Of a stretch of 64,000 bases of DNA, positions 30,208-42,594 are shown in pieces. The number at the start of each line of letters is the position of its first letter. Within the stretch, counting starts at the first letter, position 1. The stretch is from Lapillicoccus sp. (GTDB lineage Bacteria; Actinomycetota; Actinomycetes; Actinomycetales; Dermatophilaceae): the NCBI RefSeq assembly GCF_025353065.1, contig NZ_JANXRJ010000052.1, positions 54,718 through 118,717 on the forward strand. Reading direction: 5' to 3'. The position numbers were made by a program, and so were the translations under genes. The notes beneath the pieces are model-generated. The model made no database searches, had not been told where the DNA came from, and worked only from the letters and a program-made list of their open reading frames with translations.

Positions 30208-31107
30208 GTGAACCGAGACGAGGTGGCCCGCGTGCTGGGAAGGGCGCGAGGGCAGCTGCGCCCCGAGGACGTCGGCATCCCCGCGGGGGACCGCCGCAGG
30301 GTGCTCGGCCTGCGACGCGAGGAGGTCGCCACCCTCGCGGGGGTGAGCGTCGACTACGTCGTCCGGCTCGAGCAGGGCCGCGGCCCGCACCCCTCGGCCC
30401 AGGTGCTCGGCTCCCTCGCCCGCCCGTTGCGGATGAGCGACGACGAGCGGCGCGAGCTCTTCGACCTGGCCGCGGTCGCCCAGCCGCGCGACGGTGAGAT
30501 CACACTGCTCGTGCGGTCGAGCATCCACCGGTTGCTGGAGCGTCTCGAGGACAACCCCGCGGTCGTCCTCAGCGCCAAGGGCGACATCCTGGTGTGGAAC
30601 GCGATGGCGGCCGCGTTGATGGGTGACTTCTCCCTCCAGCCCGTCCGCCGGCGCAACCTCGCCTGGCAGCGTTTCCTCGGAGCACCTGGACGGGTGTCGG
30701 CCGGCGAGGAGGAGCACCGGGTCACCGCCGCCCAGACGGTGGCGAACCTGCGGACGGCTCTCGGCCGCTACCCCACCGACCCGGGCCTCCTGGCGCTCCT
30801 GCGCGAGCTGCGGACGAGCGACGACTTCCGCCGGCTGTGGGCCGAGGGGTCCCCAACCCCCTGGCGCAACAACACCAAGACGATCGACCATCCGCAGCTG
30901 GGACCGATCACCCTCGACTGCGACGCGATGCACCTGCCCGATGCCGATCAGACAGTGGTCGTCTACTCCGCCGAGGCCCGGTCCCACGCGGCCGAGATGC
31001 TCGCCCTCCTCAAGGTCATCGGGATCCAGGAGCTGTCGGCGTCCCGCACCCCAGGTGTCCTTCCGGACTCGCGATCCTCGCAATCCGGGGCCATCTCCGA
31101 CCGTTGA
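30208..31107 (+). CDS. XRE-family HTH regulator with MmyB-like ligand-binding domain
   Basis: RRRVLGLRREEVATLAGVSVDYVVRLEQGRGPHPSAQVL; divergent from SDR gene. Confidence 0.92.
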   Translation: MNRDEVARVLGRARGQLRPEDVGIPAGDRRRVLGLRREEVATLAGVSVDYVVRLEQGRGPHPSAQVLGSLARPLRMSDDERRELFDLAAVAQPRDGEITLLVRSSIHRLLERLEDNPAVVLSAKGDILVWNAMAAALMGDFSLQPVRRRNLAWQRFLGAPGRVSAGEEEHRVTAAQTVANLRTALGRYPTDPGLLALLRELRTSDDFRRLWAEGSPTPWRNNTKTIDHPQLGPITLDCDAMHLPDADQTVVVYSAEARSHAAEMLALLKVIGIQELSASRTPGVLPDSRSSQSGAISDR

Positions 31108-31131
31108 ATTGCGAGGATCGCGAGTCCGGAA
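31061..31131. repeat. Long inverted-repeat element, family C (contains the stop codon of the XRE gene)
   Basis: TTCCGGACTCGCGATCCTCGCAAT ... ATTGCGAGGATCGCGAGTCCGGAA, perfect 24-bp arms. Confidence 0.92.
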
Positions 31132-31175
31132 CGGGGGAGGGGACCGGGTCCACCTCGCTAGGCTTACGGGTCGTG

Positions 31176-31598
31176 ATGGACCACGCGACGCTGTTCGCCG
31201 ACCTCGTCTTCGCGGAGGTACGGCTGCTCGACCTCGTCAACGACCGGCTCGAGAGCGAGATCGGCCTCGGGGTGACGTCCTACCTCCCGCTGCAGGTCGT
31301 CGGCGCGGTCCCGAACTGTCGCGTGCAGGACGTCGCCCACGAGCTGGGTATCTCGGTCGGCGGCGCGAGCAAGGCCGTCGACCGGCTCGAGCTGGCGCGA
31401 CTGTGCCGCCGCCGCCGGCACCCCACCGACCGACGGTCCTCGATCGTCCTCCTCACCGCCGCCGGACGTCGCAGGCTCGCCTCTGGGCAGTCGGTCACCC
31501 ACCAGGTCCTCGCCGAGACCCTCGGTCTGAGCGCGAGCAGACAACTCGCCCTCGGGAACACCCTGTCCACCCTCCGCCAGACGCTGCAGGGCGGCTGA
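31176..31598 (+). CDS. MarR-family transcriptional regulator
   Basis: VQDVAHELGISVGGASKAVDRLELARLCRRRRHPTDRRSSIVLLTAAGRR. Confidence 0.9.
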   Translation: MDHATLFADLVFAEVRLLDLVNDRLESEIGLGVTSYLPLQVVGAVPNCRVQDVAHELGISVGGASKAVDRLELARLCRRRRHPTDRRSSIVLLTAAGRRRLASGQSVTHQVLAETLGLSASRQLALGNTLSTLRQTLQGG

Positions 31599-31661
31599 CC
31601 CGCTCGCTGCCCGCGCTGCGCGGGACGCTGCACTACGGCGCCTGACGCACGGACGACCGCG

Positions 31662-32915
31662 TCAGGTCACCTGGGCCCGCTGCGCGAACTCCCCTCTCTC
31701 GTCCTCCTTCTCATCGATCACGAGGGCGAGCTGCTGAGCCGCCCGGAGACAGTCCGCGTGCGAGACGTAGAGGGGAGCGAAGCCGAGCCGGATGATGTCG
31801 GGCTCGCGGAAGTCGCCCACGACGCCGCGGGCGATGAGGGCCTGCACCACGGCATACGCGCGGGGGTGGCGCAGTGACACCTGCGAGCCGCGGCGCCCGC
31901 CCTCCATCGGCGTGGCGACGGGGAGGTCGAGCGCGAGTGCCCCGAGGCACTCGACGAAGAAGGCGGTGAGGGAGAGCGACCGCGACCGCACGGCTGTGAC
32001 CTCGAGCCCGTCGTATGCCGTGAGCGCGGCTTCCAGCGCCAGCAGGCTGATCATCGGCGCGGTGCCGGAGCGGGCCCGGCTGATGGACGGGGCGGGGTCG
32101 TACTCCCGCTCCATGCCGAACGGACGGGCGTGGCCGTGCCACCCCGAGACGGGGTTGTGGAATCCCTCGAGGTGCTCGGTGCGCACGTAGACGTAGGCCG
32201 GCGCACCCGGCCCGCCGTTGAGGTACTTGTAGCCGCAACCGACCGCGAAGTCGCACCCGTCGCGGTCGAGCTGGAGGTCGAGGACACCGGCCGAGTGGCA
32301 GAGGTCCCAGAGAGCGAACGCGCCGACAGCGTGCGCCGCCCGGGTGATCCCGGGCAGGTCCCAGAGCTCGCCGGTGCGGTAGTCGACGGACGAGTAGACG
32401 ACGAGGGCGAGCTTGTCGCCGAGCTGGGCGATCCGCTCGGGCGCACGGCCCGGATGGATCTGCTCGACCGTGAAGCCGGCGAGCCGGGCCGCCGACTCCA
32501 GGACGTAGAGGTCGGTGGGGAAGGAGTCGGGGTCGACGAGGACGCGGGTCCGCCAGGGCTGCATCCGGGAGGCGGCCACGAAGACCTTGAAGAGGTTGGC
32601 GCTGGTCGAGTCCGTGACGACGGTCTGGCCCGCCGCCGCGCCGACGAGCGCGCCGATGCGGTCACCGACCCGCTCCGGCGCGCCCCACCAGTCCGACTCG
32701 TTCCACGACTGGATGAGCCGCTCGCCCCACTGCCGGGTCACGACGTCGGCGACGACGTCGGCCACGGCGCGGGGGAGGGCGCCGAGCGAGTTGCCGTCGA
32801 GATAGACGACCCCGTGGGGGAGGGTGAACGCCGAGCGCCGGTCGACGCCGGCGTGCTCGGCATCGAGGGCGGCGGCTCGGGTGACGAGCGGGTGGTCGGT
32901 GAGCGTGCGGTCCAT
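31662..32915 (-). CDS. kynU: Kynureninase
   Basis: [37 protein letters not shown]-lysine region. Confidence 0.94.
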   Translation of the reverse strand: MDRTLTDHPLVTRAAALDAEHAGVDRRSAFTLPHGVVYLDGNSLGALPRAVADVVADVVTRQWGERLIQSWNESDWWGAPERVGDRIGALVGAAAGQTVVTDSTSANLFKVFVAASRMQPWRTRVLVDPDSFPTDLYVLESAARLAGFTVEQIHPGRAPERIAQLGDKLALVVYSSVDYRTGELWDLPGITRAAHAVGAFALWDLCHSAGVLDLQLDRDGCDFAVGCGYKYLNGGPGAPAYVYVRTEHLEGFHNPVSGWHGHARPFGMEREYDPAPSISRARSGTAPMISLLALEAALTAYDGLEVTAVRSRSLSLTAFFVECLGALALDLPVATPMEGGRRGSQVSLRHPRAYAVVQALIARGVVGDFREPDIIRLGFAPLYVSHADCLRAAQQLALVIDEKEDERGEFAQRAQVT

Positions 32916-32976
32916 GGGTCGACGGTATCCGCGTGGCCGCGTGCCGCACACGGGACCGGCGGCTAGTGTTCCGTCC

Positions 32977-34950
32977 GTGCCCGAGCCCACCACGCCCACG
33001 CGCGCGCCCCGACTGGCAGGCCTGCGGCAGTGGCTCCTCACCGACCAGTCCGCGACGGCCGGTCCCAAGCACGGGCCGCACGTGCAGGTCCCGGCCGCGA
33101 AGCAGCAGACGCACCAGCACCGGTGGTGGAAGGTGATGTGCCTCACCGGGGTCGACTACTTCTCGACCCTCGGCTACCAGCCCGGGATCGCCGCGCTGGC
33201 CGCCGGCCTCGTCTCGCCCGTGGCCACCGTCGTGCTCGTCCTGCTCACCCTCCTCGGCGCGCTGCCCGTCTACCGCCGGGTCGCCCGCGAGAGCCCCCAC
33301 GGCCAGGGCTCCATCGCCATGCTCGAGCGGCTCTTCTCCGCGTGGTTCGGCAAACTCTTCGTCCTCGTGCTCCTCGGCTTCGCCCTCACCGACTTCATCA
33401 TCACCATCACGCTGTCGGCGGCCGACGCCTCGGCGCACGCCATCGAGAACCCCTTCGCCCCGTCGTTCCTGCACGGCCAGCAGATCCTCGTCACCCTCTT
33501 CCTCGTCGCCCTGCTCGGTGCCGTCTTCCTCAAGGGCTTCAGCGAGGCGATCGGCATCGCCGTCGGGCTCGTCGCGGTCTACCTCTCCCTCAACGTCGTC
33601 GTCGTCGGGGTGGCGGTCGAGCACATCATCGCGAACGGCCACCTCGTGACGGACTGGAGCTCGGCGCTGCTGCAGTCCCGCGGCAACCCGTGGGTCGTCG
33701 TCGGCATCGCGCTGCTGGTCTTCCCCAAGCTCGCTCTCGGGCTGTCGGGCTTCGAGACGGGGGTGACGATGATGCCGCTGGTCGAGGGCGCCGACACCGA
33801 CCGTCCGGAGGAGCCGGAGCAGCGGATCCGCAACACGCAGCGGCTGCTCGGCACAGCCGCGGCGATCATGAGCGTCTTCCTCATCGCCAGCAGCTTCGCG
33901 ACCACGCTCCTCATCCCGCAGCAGGAGTTCCAGGAGGGCGGGAAGGCGAGCGGACGCGCCCTGGCCTTCCTCGCCCACGAGTACCTCGGCGCGGGCTTCG
34001 GCACCGTCTACGACATCTCGACGATCCTCATCCTGTGGTTCGCGGGAGCCTCAGCAATGGCCGGCCTGCTCAACCTCGTCCCGCGCTACCTCCCGCGCTA
34101 CGGCATGGCTCCCGACTGGACCCGGCTGACCCGGCCGCTGGTGATCGTCTTCATCACGATCGGCTTCGTCATCACGCTGCTCTTCCGCGCCGACGTCAAC
34201 GCCCAGGGCGGCGCGTATGCCACGGGGGTCCTCGTGCTCATCCTCTCGGCGTCCATCGCGGTGACCGTCTCCGCGCGAAAGCGAGGCGCACGCAAGTCGG
34301 CCATCGCCTACGGGGTCATCGCCGCGATCTTCGCCTACACCACCGTCGCCAACGTCATCGAGCGCCCCGACGGCGTGAAGATCGCCGCCTTCTTCATCGT
34401 CGCCATCATCGTGACGTCGCTCGTGTCGCGGGCCAAGCGCTCGACCGAGCTGCGGGTCGGCGCCGTCGAGTTCGACCCCCTGGCCCTGCAGTTCGTCGAG
34501 GAGGAGGCCCGCGCAGGCACGTTCCGGATCATCGCCCACGACCCCGACGGCGAGCGCGACATGCTCGACTACATGGAGAAGGAAGTCCTCGAGCGGCACG
34601 AGCACAACCTCGCCGACACCGACAAGCTGCTCTTCCTCGAGGTCACCGTCGTCGACGCGTCCGACTTCTCGGAGGACCTCATCGTCCGGGGCGAGTCGCG
34701 CCACGGCTACCAGATCCTCACCGTCGAGGCGGCGACCATCCCCAACGCCATCGCCGCCACCCTGCTGGCCATCCGCGACCACACGGGCAAGATCCCCAAC
34801 ATCTACTTCGAGTGGATGGAGGGCAACCCGATCTACGCCCTGCTGCGCTACCTCTTCTTCGGCGGGGGCGACGTCGCACCCGTCGCGCGCGAGGTGCTGC
34901 GCCAGGCCGAGCCGAACCGCGAGCAACGTCCGTCCGTCCACGTCGGCTGA
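32977..34950 (+). CDS. APC-superfamily amino acid permease
   Basis: 657 aa, about 12 TM segments, cytoplasmic C-terminal domain. Confidence 0.85.
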   Translation: MPEPTTPTRAPRLAGLRQWLLTDQSATAGPKHGPHVQVPAAKQQTHQHRWWKVMCLTGVDYFSTLGYQPGIAALAAGLVSPVATVVLVLLTLLGALPVYRRVARESPHGQGSIAMLERLFSAWFGKLFVLVLLGFALTDFIITITLSAADASAHAIENPFAPSFLHGQQILVTLFLVALLGAVFLKGFSEAIGIAVGLVAVYLSLNVVVVGVAVEHIIANGHLVTDWSSALLQSRGNPWVVVGIALLVFPKLALGLSGFETGVTMMPLVEGADTDRPEEPEQRIRNTQRLLGTAAAIMSVFLIASSFATTLLIPQQEFQEGGKASGRALAFLAHEYLGAGFGTVYDISTILILWFAGASAMAGLLNLVPRYLPRYGMAPDWTRLTRPLVIVFITIGFVITLLFRADVNAQGGAYATGVLVLILSASIAVTVSARKRGARKSAIAYGVIAAIFAYTTVANVIERPDGVKIAAFFIVAIIVTSLVSRAKRSTELRVGAVEFDPLALQFVEEEARAGTFRIIAHDPDGERDMLDYMEKEVLERHEHNLADTDKLLFLEVTVVDASDFSEDLIVRGESRHGYQILTVEAATIPNAIAATLLAIRDHTGKIPNIYFEWMEGNPIYALLRYLFFGGGDVAPVAREVLRQAEPNREQRPSVHVG

Positions 34951-34961
34951 CCTGACCACCC

Positions 34962-35588
34962 GTGGCGAACGTGATGACAGCCAGGCCGTCGATCGGCGTG
35001 CTCGCCGTCCAGGGTGACGTGCGCGAGCACCTCCGCGCCCTGGAGGGTGCCGGGGCCGTCGTCAGGACCGTGCGCCGTCCCGCCGAGCTCGAGGCCCTCG
35101 ACGGCCTCGTCATCCCCGGGGGCGAGTCGACGACGATGGACAAGCTCGTGCGGGCCTTCGAGCTGTATGCGCCGCTCCGCCAGCGGATCGCCGACGGGCT
35201 GCCGGTCTACGGCTCGTGCGCCGGGATGATCATGCTCGCCGACCGGATCACCGACGCCCCGGGTGACCAGCAGACCCTCGGCGGCCTCGACATCACGGTG
35301 CGGCGCAACGCCTTCGGTCGTCAGGTGGACTCCTTCGAGGAGGACATCGACTTCGCGGGTCTGGACGCGCCGATGCACGCCGTCTTCATCCGCGCGCCGT
35401 GGGTGGAGCAGGCCGGTCCGTCGGTGCAGGTCCTCGCCCGGGTTGCGGGCGACGGGACCGGCCCGGCCGCGGGTAGGATCGTTGCCGTTCGTCAGGGCGC
35501 CCTCCTCGCGACCTCCTTCCATCCCGAGGTCACCGGTGACACGAGGGTGCACGAGTTGTTCGTCGAGATCGTGAGGGAACGCGCATGA
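34962..35588 (+). CDS. pdxT: Pyridoxal 5'-phosphate synthase, glutaminase subunit
   Basis: [39 protein letters not shown]. Confidence 0.97.
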   Translation: MANVMTARPSIGVLAVQGDVREHLRALEGAGAVVRTVRRPAELEALDGLVIPGGESTTMDKLVRAFELYAPLRQRIADGLPVYGSCAGMIMLADRITDAPGDQQTLGGLDITVRRNAFGRQVDSFEEDIDFAGLDAPMHAVFIRAPWVEQAGPSVQVLARVAGDGTGPAAGRIVAVRQGALLATSFHPEVTGDTRVHELFVEIVRERA

Positions 35589-36343
35589 GCGGCCATTCCA
35601 AGTGGGCGACCACGAAGCACAAGAAGGCCGTCGTCGACGCCCGGCGCGGCAAGCTGTTCGCGAAGCTGATCAAGAACATCGAGGTCGCGGCCCGCACCGG
35701 CGGCGGCGACATCATCGGCAACCCCACGCTCTACGACGCCGTCCAGAAGGCCAAGAAGACGTCCGTGCCCAACGACAACATCGACCGGGCGGTCAAGCGC
35801 GGCTCCGGCCAGGAGGCCGGGGGCGCCGACTGGCAGACCATCACCTACGAGGGGTATGCCCCCGGTGGTGTCGCCGTCCTCATCGAGTGCCTCACGGACA
35901 ACCGCAACCGCGCGGCGGCCGAGGTCCGAACGGCGTTGACCCGCAACGGTGGTCAGCTCGCCGACCCCGGCAGCGTGTCCTACGTCTTCCACCGCAAGGG
36001 CGTCGTCATGGTGCCCAAGTCGGGTCATACCGAGGACGAGCTGCTCGAGATCGTCCTCGACGCGGGCGCCGAGGAGGTCAACGACCTCGGTGAGGCCTTC
36101 GAGATCGTCTCCGACCCCAGCGACTTCGTCGCGATCCGCACGGCGGTGCAGGCGGCGGGCATCGACTACGACTCGGCCGAGGCCGCCTGGGTGCCGGACC
36201 TCCAGGTGCCCCTCGACGCCGACGGCGCGCGCAAGATGTTCCGGGTCCTCGAGGCGCTCGAGGACAGCGACGACGTGCAGAACGTCTACGCCAACGGTGA
36301 GGTCCCCGACGCGGTGCTGGCCGAGCTCGACGACGACGAGTGA
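35585..36343 (+). CDS. YebC/PmpR family regulatory protein
   Basis: [37 protein letters not shown]. Confidence 0.98.
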   Translation: MSGHSKWATTKHKKAVVDARRGKLFAKLIKNIEVAARTGGGDIIGNPTLYDAVQKAKKTSVPNDNIDRAVKRGSGQEAGGADWQTITYEGYAPGGVAVLIECLTDNRNRAAAEVRTALTRNGGQLADPGSVSYVFHRKGVVMVPKSGHTEDELLEIVLDAGAEEVNDLGEAFEIVSDPSDFVAIRTAVQAAGIDYDSAEAAWVPDLQVPLDADGARKMFRVLEALEDSDDVQNVYANGEVPDAVLAELDDDE

Positions 36344-36507
36344 TCCGGGCTGGAGGTCTCTCGACGGTCTCCGACTGACGGTCTCCGGCGAGTCCTGACG
36401 GCCCGGTCGGCACCGGCGTTGTAGCATCGTCCCGAACACCTGTTCGGACCGTGTGTGCTCACGGCGGTCCGACGATCATGCTCGAGGCCAACCCCAGGAG
36501 GTATGCC

Positions 36508-37083
36508 GTGGTGCGCGTCCTGGGAGTCGACCCCGGACTGACCCGCTGCGGTGTCGGGGTGGTCGACGGCGACCTGGGGCGTCCCCTCACGATGGTGGAG
36601 GTCGGCGTCATCCGCACCGCGTCGAGCCTGCCCACTCCCGAGCGGTTGCTGCTCCTGCAGACCGAGCTGGAGGACTGGGTGGCACGGCACCGCCCCGACG
36701 TCGTCGCGATCGAGCGGGTCTTCGCCGACGTCAACGTCGCGAGCGTCATGGGCACCGCGCAGGCCTCGGCGGTGGCGATGCTCGCGGCGGTGTCACGCGG
36801 CATACCGGTCCAGATGCACACGCCGACCGAGGTCAAGGCGGCCGTGACCGGGTCGGGCCGGGCCGACAAGACCCAGGTCGCGGCGATGGTGACCCGCTTG
36901 CTGCGGCTCCCGGCGCCGCCCCGGCCGGCCGACGCCGCCGACGCCCTGGCCCTCGCGATCTGCCACATCTGGCGTGGTGGCGCGCAGGCCCGCCTCGACG
37001 AGGCCGTCGCCCGCCAGCAGGCGCGTCCGAGCGCGGCCTCGCCGGCCGGCACCGTCGCCCCGGGCCGGGTGGCGAGCCGGTGA
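36508..37083 (+). CDS. ruvC: Holliday junction resolvase RuvC
   Basis: [37 protein letters not shown]; start 36508 or 36511. Confidence 0.97.
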   Translation: MVRVLGVDPGLTRCGVGVVDGDLGRPLTMVEVGVIRTASSLPTPERLLLLQTELEDWVARHRPDVVAIERVFADVNVASVMGTAQASAVAMLAAVSRGIPVQMHTPTEVKAAVTGSGRADKTQVAAMVTRLLRLPAPPRPADAADALALAICHIWRGGAQARLDEAVARQQARPSAASPAGTVAPGRVASR

Positions 37084-37669
37084 TCGCCTCCGTCCGCGGC
37101 ACGGTGCTGCGCACCGGTCTCGACTCCGTCGTCGTCGAGGTGGGCGGTGTCGGCATGCTCGTCCACACGACCCCCGGCACAGCCGCCTCCCTGCGCGTCG
37201 GCGGATCGGCAACGCTGGCAACGCTGCTCGTCGTCCGCGAGGACTCGCTCACGCTCTACGGCTTCGCCGACGACGACGAGAAGTCGGTCTTCGAGACCGT
37301 CCTCACGGTCTCCGGCGTCGGACCCCGACTGGCGCTGGCCATGCTCGCGGTCCACACGCCCGACGCGGTCAGGGCCGCCGTCGGCGGTGGTGACCTCGTC
37401 GCCCTGACCAAGGTGCCCGGCATCGGCCGGAAGGGCGCCGAGCGCATCATCCTGGAGCTGCGAGACAAGATCGGTGTCCCGAGCGGCACGCTCGTCGTGG
37501 GGCAGCCCGCCACCGCTGCCTGGCAGGGCCAGGTGCGCGACGCCCTGGTCGGCCTCGGCTGGACGACGAAGCAGGCCGACGACGCGGTCGAGGCCGTCGC
37601 CCAGGCCGGCCCCGCGCCCGACGCCTCCGTCTCGGCGCTGCTGCGCTCCGCCCTCCAGGTCCTCGGGCG

Positions 37670-37673
<4 letters not shown>
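37080..37673 (+). CDS. ruvA: Holliday junction helicase subunit RuvA
   Basis: [40 protein letters not shown]. Confidence 0.98.
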
Positions 37674-38833
<1,160 letters not shown>

Positions 38834-39056
38834 GCACGTGGCATACCCCGACGACCGCCTCGGCGAGCGCCGGGTCGCACTTCGGTGACAATGTGGGGGA
38901 CACCCGAGCGTGACTTTGTTCCACGATGTGCCGCTCGCCTAGACTCCTGCAGGCACGCCGACCATCTCGGGTCGGCACTCTGGTAGCCGCGAAGGCGTTG
39001 TCCTCACGGTCAAGCCATCTCCCTGCGACCAGGGTCAACCGAAGGACACCTCACTG

Positions 39057-39422
39057 ATGCCTAACCAAGGTCTGGGAGCACTACTGCTGCCGTTCCTGCT
39101 CATTCTCCTCGTGGGCTTCATGTTCTGGAGCCAGCGGCGTCGGCAGCGGGCAGCGGTGGACCTGCAGTCCTCCATCGACGTGGGCGACGAGGTGTGCACC
39201 ACGTCGGGCCTGTTCGGCCGCGTCGTCGCGATGGACGACCTCGTGATGCACCTCGAGATCGCCCCGGGCACCGTCGTGAAGTTCGACCGGCGCGCGGTGG
39301 CGATCAGGGTGGACACGAGCACCACCGGGTCAACCACCGCGGTGGACCTGTCGAAGACCCCTGCGACCACTGCGACCACTGCGACCACCGACGTGCCGGC
39401 CTCGCCGGTCGACGAGAAGTAG
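39057..39422 (+). CDS. yajC: Preprotein translocase subunit YajC
   Basis: Single TM; GDEVCTTSGLFGRVVAMDD; followed by secDF. Confidence 0.93.
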   Translation: MPNQGLGALLLPFLLILLVGFMFWSQRRRQRAAVDLQSSIDVGDEVCTTSGLFGRVVAMDDLVMHLEIAPGTVVKFDRRAVAIRVDTSTTGSTTAVDLSKTPATTATTATTDVPASPVDEK

Positions 39423-39428
39423 GCCTCC

Positions 39429-41363
39429 ATGGCGTCCGATGCCCGCACCCGCAACCCGCGACGGGTGCTTCTCGCCCTCATCATCATCCTCGTCCTGCTG
39501 TGCGGTGGCACCGCCGCGGCGGCGAAGTGGGGCGGGGGTCAGCTGACGCCCAAGCTCGGCCTCGACCTCGAGGGCGGCACCGAGATGGTCCTCGAACCGG
39601 TCCTCGCCGACCCCAACCAGCAGGTGAACCAGGGCCAGCTCGACAAGGCGCGCGACATCATCCAGCAGCGCGTCGACGCCTTCGGCGTGTCCGAGGCCGA
39701 GGTGGCGACCCAGGGCGGTCGCAACATCGTCGTCGACATCCCCGGCACCCCCACCACCGCCCAGCTCGACGCCGTCCGCAAGCCGTCGCAGCTGCGGTTC
39801 CGGGCCGTCCTCGCGATCGACTACGGCTCTCCACAGGCAGCGTCCACCGCCACGGGCACCGCCACGACCGGCACCGGCACCGCGTCGAAGACCGCGACGG
39901 CGACGGCCAAGCCGTCGACCGCGACCACGCCGCCACCGGTCTTCACCCCCAACGCCCCGGCCACCGCCAACCAGGGTGGGACGACCTCGGCCAACGGAGC
40001 CATCCCCCAGGCGCTGCTCCAGGACACGACCACCCCCAGCGCAGGCGCGACGACCCCTGCCGCGAAGGCAGCGACTGCGACCCCCGGTGCTGCCACCGCG
40101 ACCACGGGAGCGGCCACCCCGACCGTGAAGCCCACCAGTGCGAGCGACCTCGCCTGGATCACCGCCGACGTCCAGAAGCAGTTCACCGCCCTCGACTGCT
40201 CGAAGCCGGAAGCCGTCTCGACCGTCGTCGACGACCCGGCCAAGCCGCTGGTGGCCTGCTCCCAGGACAAGGCGCTGAAGTACGTCCTCGGTCCGGTCGA
40301 GGTCGACGGCACCGACATCTCCGACGCGACGTCGGGCTACCAGACCGGTCCGACCGGCCAGCCGACGAGCATCGTCGAGGTGGCCCTGACCTTCACCTCC
40401 GACGGGTCGAAGAAGTTCGGTGACGTCACCACCCGCCTGCTCGGCCTCAAGGGTGTGCAGAACCAGTTCGCCATCGTCCTCGACAAGACCGTCATCTCCG
40501 CCCCGACGACGAACGCGGCGATCACCAACGGCAAGGCCAGCATCACCGGCTCGTTCACCATCGAGAGCGCCCGCAGCCTGGCCTCGCAGCTGAAGTTCGG
40601 CGCCCTGCCGATGTCCTTCGCGCTGCAGACCCAGGAGGACGTCAGCCCGACCCTCGGCCAGGAGCAGCTCACGCTCGGGCTGCTCGCCGGGCTGATCGGC
40701 CTGCTCCTCGTCGTCGTCTACTCGCTGGTGCAGTACCGCCTGCTGGGTCTGGTCACGATCGCCTCGCTCGTCGTGGCCGGAGGGATCACCTACGTGATGC
40801 TGACCTTCCTCGGCTGGTCCTACAACTTCCGCCTCACCCTGGCGGGGGTCACCGGCGTCATCGTCTCCATCGGCGTCACGGCCGACTCGTTCATCGTCTA
40901 CTTCGAACGCGTCCGGGACGAGGTGCGCGACGGGCGGCCCCTCGTCGCCGCGGTCGAAGCAGGCTGGAAGCGTGCCCGGCGGACCATCCTCGCGGCCGAC
41001 GCGGTCAACTTCCTGGCCGCCGGAGTGCTCTACTTCCTCGCCGCGAGCAACGTGCGTGGCTTCGCGTTCACGCTCGGGATCACGACCCTGATCGACCTCG
41101 TGGTCGTCGTCTTCTTCACCCACCCGGTCGTCGCCCTGATCGCGCACACCGAGTTCTTCGGCGGCGGCCACAGGTGGTCCGGACTCGACCCCGAGCGCCT
41201 CGGGGCCAAGATCCGATATGTCGGTCGCGGTCAGTTCGCCGGCCCGAAGCCGGCCTCCGTGATGGCGTGGAGCTCCACCAGCACGTCGAGCACCGTGCGG
41301 CCCAGACCCAGCAGCGCCTCCTCCACGACACCGTCCCGGCCGGTCGCCGAGGGGAAGGCCTGA
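39429..41363 (+). CDS. secD: Protein translocase subunit SecD
   Basis: LGLDLEGGTEMVL; GVTADSFIVYFERVRDEVR. Confidence 0.97.
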   Translation: MASDARTRNPRRVLLALIIILVLLCGGTAAAAKWGGGQLTPKLGLDLEGGTEMVLEPVLADPNQQVNQGQLDKARDIIQQRVDAFGVSEAEVATQGGRNIVVDIPGTPTTAQLDAVRKPSQLRFRAVLAIDYGSPQAASTATGTATTGTGTASKTATATAKPSTATTPPPVFTPNAPATANQGGTTSANGAIPQALLQDTTTPSAGATTPAAKAATATPGAATATTGAATPTVKPTSASDLAWITADVQKQFTALDCSKPEAVSTVVDDPAKPLVACSQDKALKYVLGPVEVDGTDISDATSGYQTGPTGQPTSIVEVALTFTSDGSKKFGDVTTRLLGLKGVQNQFAIVLDKTVISAPTTNAAITNGKASITGSFTIESARSLASQLKFGALPMSFALQTQEDVSPTLGQEQLTLGLLAGLIGLLLVVVYSLVQYRLLGLVTIASLVVAGGITYVMLTFLGWSYNFRLTLAGVTGVIVSIGVTADSFIVYFERVRDEVRDGRPLVAAVEAGWKRARRTILAADAVNFLAAGVLYFLAASNVRGFAFTLGITTLIDLVVVVFFTHPVVALIAHTEFFGGGHRWSGLDPERLGAKIRYVGRGQFAGPKPASVMAWSSTSTSSTVRPRPSSASSTTPSRPVAEGKA

Positions 41364-41364
41364 G

Positions 41365-42594
41365 ATGTTCTCCATGGCCAAGGTCGGCAACGACCTCTAC
41401 ACCGGCAAGCGGTCGATCGACTTCATCGGGCGCCAGAAGACGTGGTACGCGATCTCTGCCGTCCTGATCATCCTGGCCCTCGTCGGCGTCTTCGCCCGAG
41501 GCCTGAACTTCGGCATCGAGTTCCGCGGCGGGTCGGAATACCGCATCAGCAACGTCATATCGACCGTCAACTACGAGCAGCGGGCGCAGCAGGCGGTCAT
41601 CAAGGCGGGCATCACCGGCAACATCGTCTCGACCGTCATCGGCGGCAACACGGTGCGGGTCCAGACCGAAGCGGCCGGCGACCGCAACGACCAGGCCAAG
41701 GTGGCCCTGGGGAGCGAGTTCGGGGTGGCCCCGACCGCCGTCAGCGCCTCGCTCATCGGCCCCTCGTGGGGCCAGTCCGTGAGCAGCAAGGCGATCCAGG
41801 CCCTCATCGTCTTCCTCGTCCTCGTGGCCGTGGTCATGGCGATCTACTTCCGGACCTGGAAGATGGCGATCTCGGGGCTGGTGGCGCTCGTCCACGACCT
41901 CGTGATCACGGTGGGGATCTATGCCCTCTTCGGCTTCGAGATCACCCCGTCGTCGGTCATCGGCTTCCTCACGATCCTCGGATACTCGCTCTACGACACG
42001 GTCGTCGTCTTCGACAAGGTGCGCGAGAACACCACGTCGGCGATGACCACGCGGCGCCAGACCTACACCCAGGCGGCCAACCTCGCGGTCAACCAGACGC
42101 TCGTCCGGTCGATCAACACCACCGTCGTCGCGCTTCTCCCGATCGCGGCCATCCTCGTCGTCGGCTTCACCAAGCTCGGACCGGGGACGCTCCTCGACCT
42201 CAGCCTCGCGCTCTTCGTCGGCATCGCGGTCGGGGCCTACTCCTCGATCTTCATCGCGACGCCGCTGCTGGTCGACCTGCGCCGCGGCGAGCCGGCCGTC
42301 AAGGAGCTCGAGCGGACTGCCCTCCGCACCCAGGCCAAGTCCCCGGTGACCGCCGGCGTCGGTGCTGGCTCGCGGTCCGCGGACCGCACGTCCGGGTCGA
42401 GCAGGGCGCTCGACGACCTCGACGACACTCCCGCACCCGAGCTCGAGGGATCCTTCGAGTTCGACGGGGGTGACCTCGACGAACCTGCTGACAGCGCCGT
42501 CCGCGCCGACGGATCGGTCCGCGAGGTGCACAAGTGGGCCCAGGCGAGTGGGCCCCGCAACCAGCCGAAACGCGCTCCGAAGTCCAAGCGGTGA
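41365..42594 (+). CDS. secF: Protein translocase subunit SecF
   Basis: LNFGIEFRGGSEYRI; YSLYDTVVVFDKVREN. Confidence 0.97.
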   Translation: MFSMAKVGNDLYTGKRSIDFIGRQKTWYAISAVLIILALVGVFARGLNFGIEFRGGSEYRISNVISTVNYEQRAQQAVIKAGITGNIVSTVIGGNTVRVQTEAAGDRNDQAKVALGSEFGVAPTAVSASLIGPSWGQSVSSKAIQALIVFLVLVAVVMAIYFRTWKMAISGLVALVHDLVITVGIYALFGFEITPSSVIGFLTILGYSLYDTVVVFDKVRENTTSAMTTRRQTYTQAANLAVNQTLVRSINTTVVALLPIAAILVVGFTKLGPGTLLDLSLALFVGIAVGAYSSIFIATPLLVDLRRGEPAVKELERTALRTQAKSPVTAGVGAGSRSADRTSGSSRALDDLDDTPAPELEGSFEFDGGDLDEPADSAVRADGSVREVHKWAQASGPRNQPKRAPKSKR

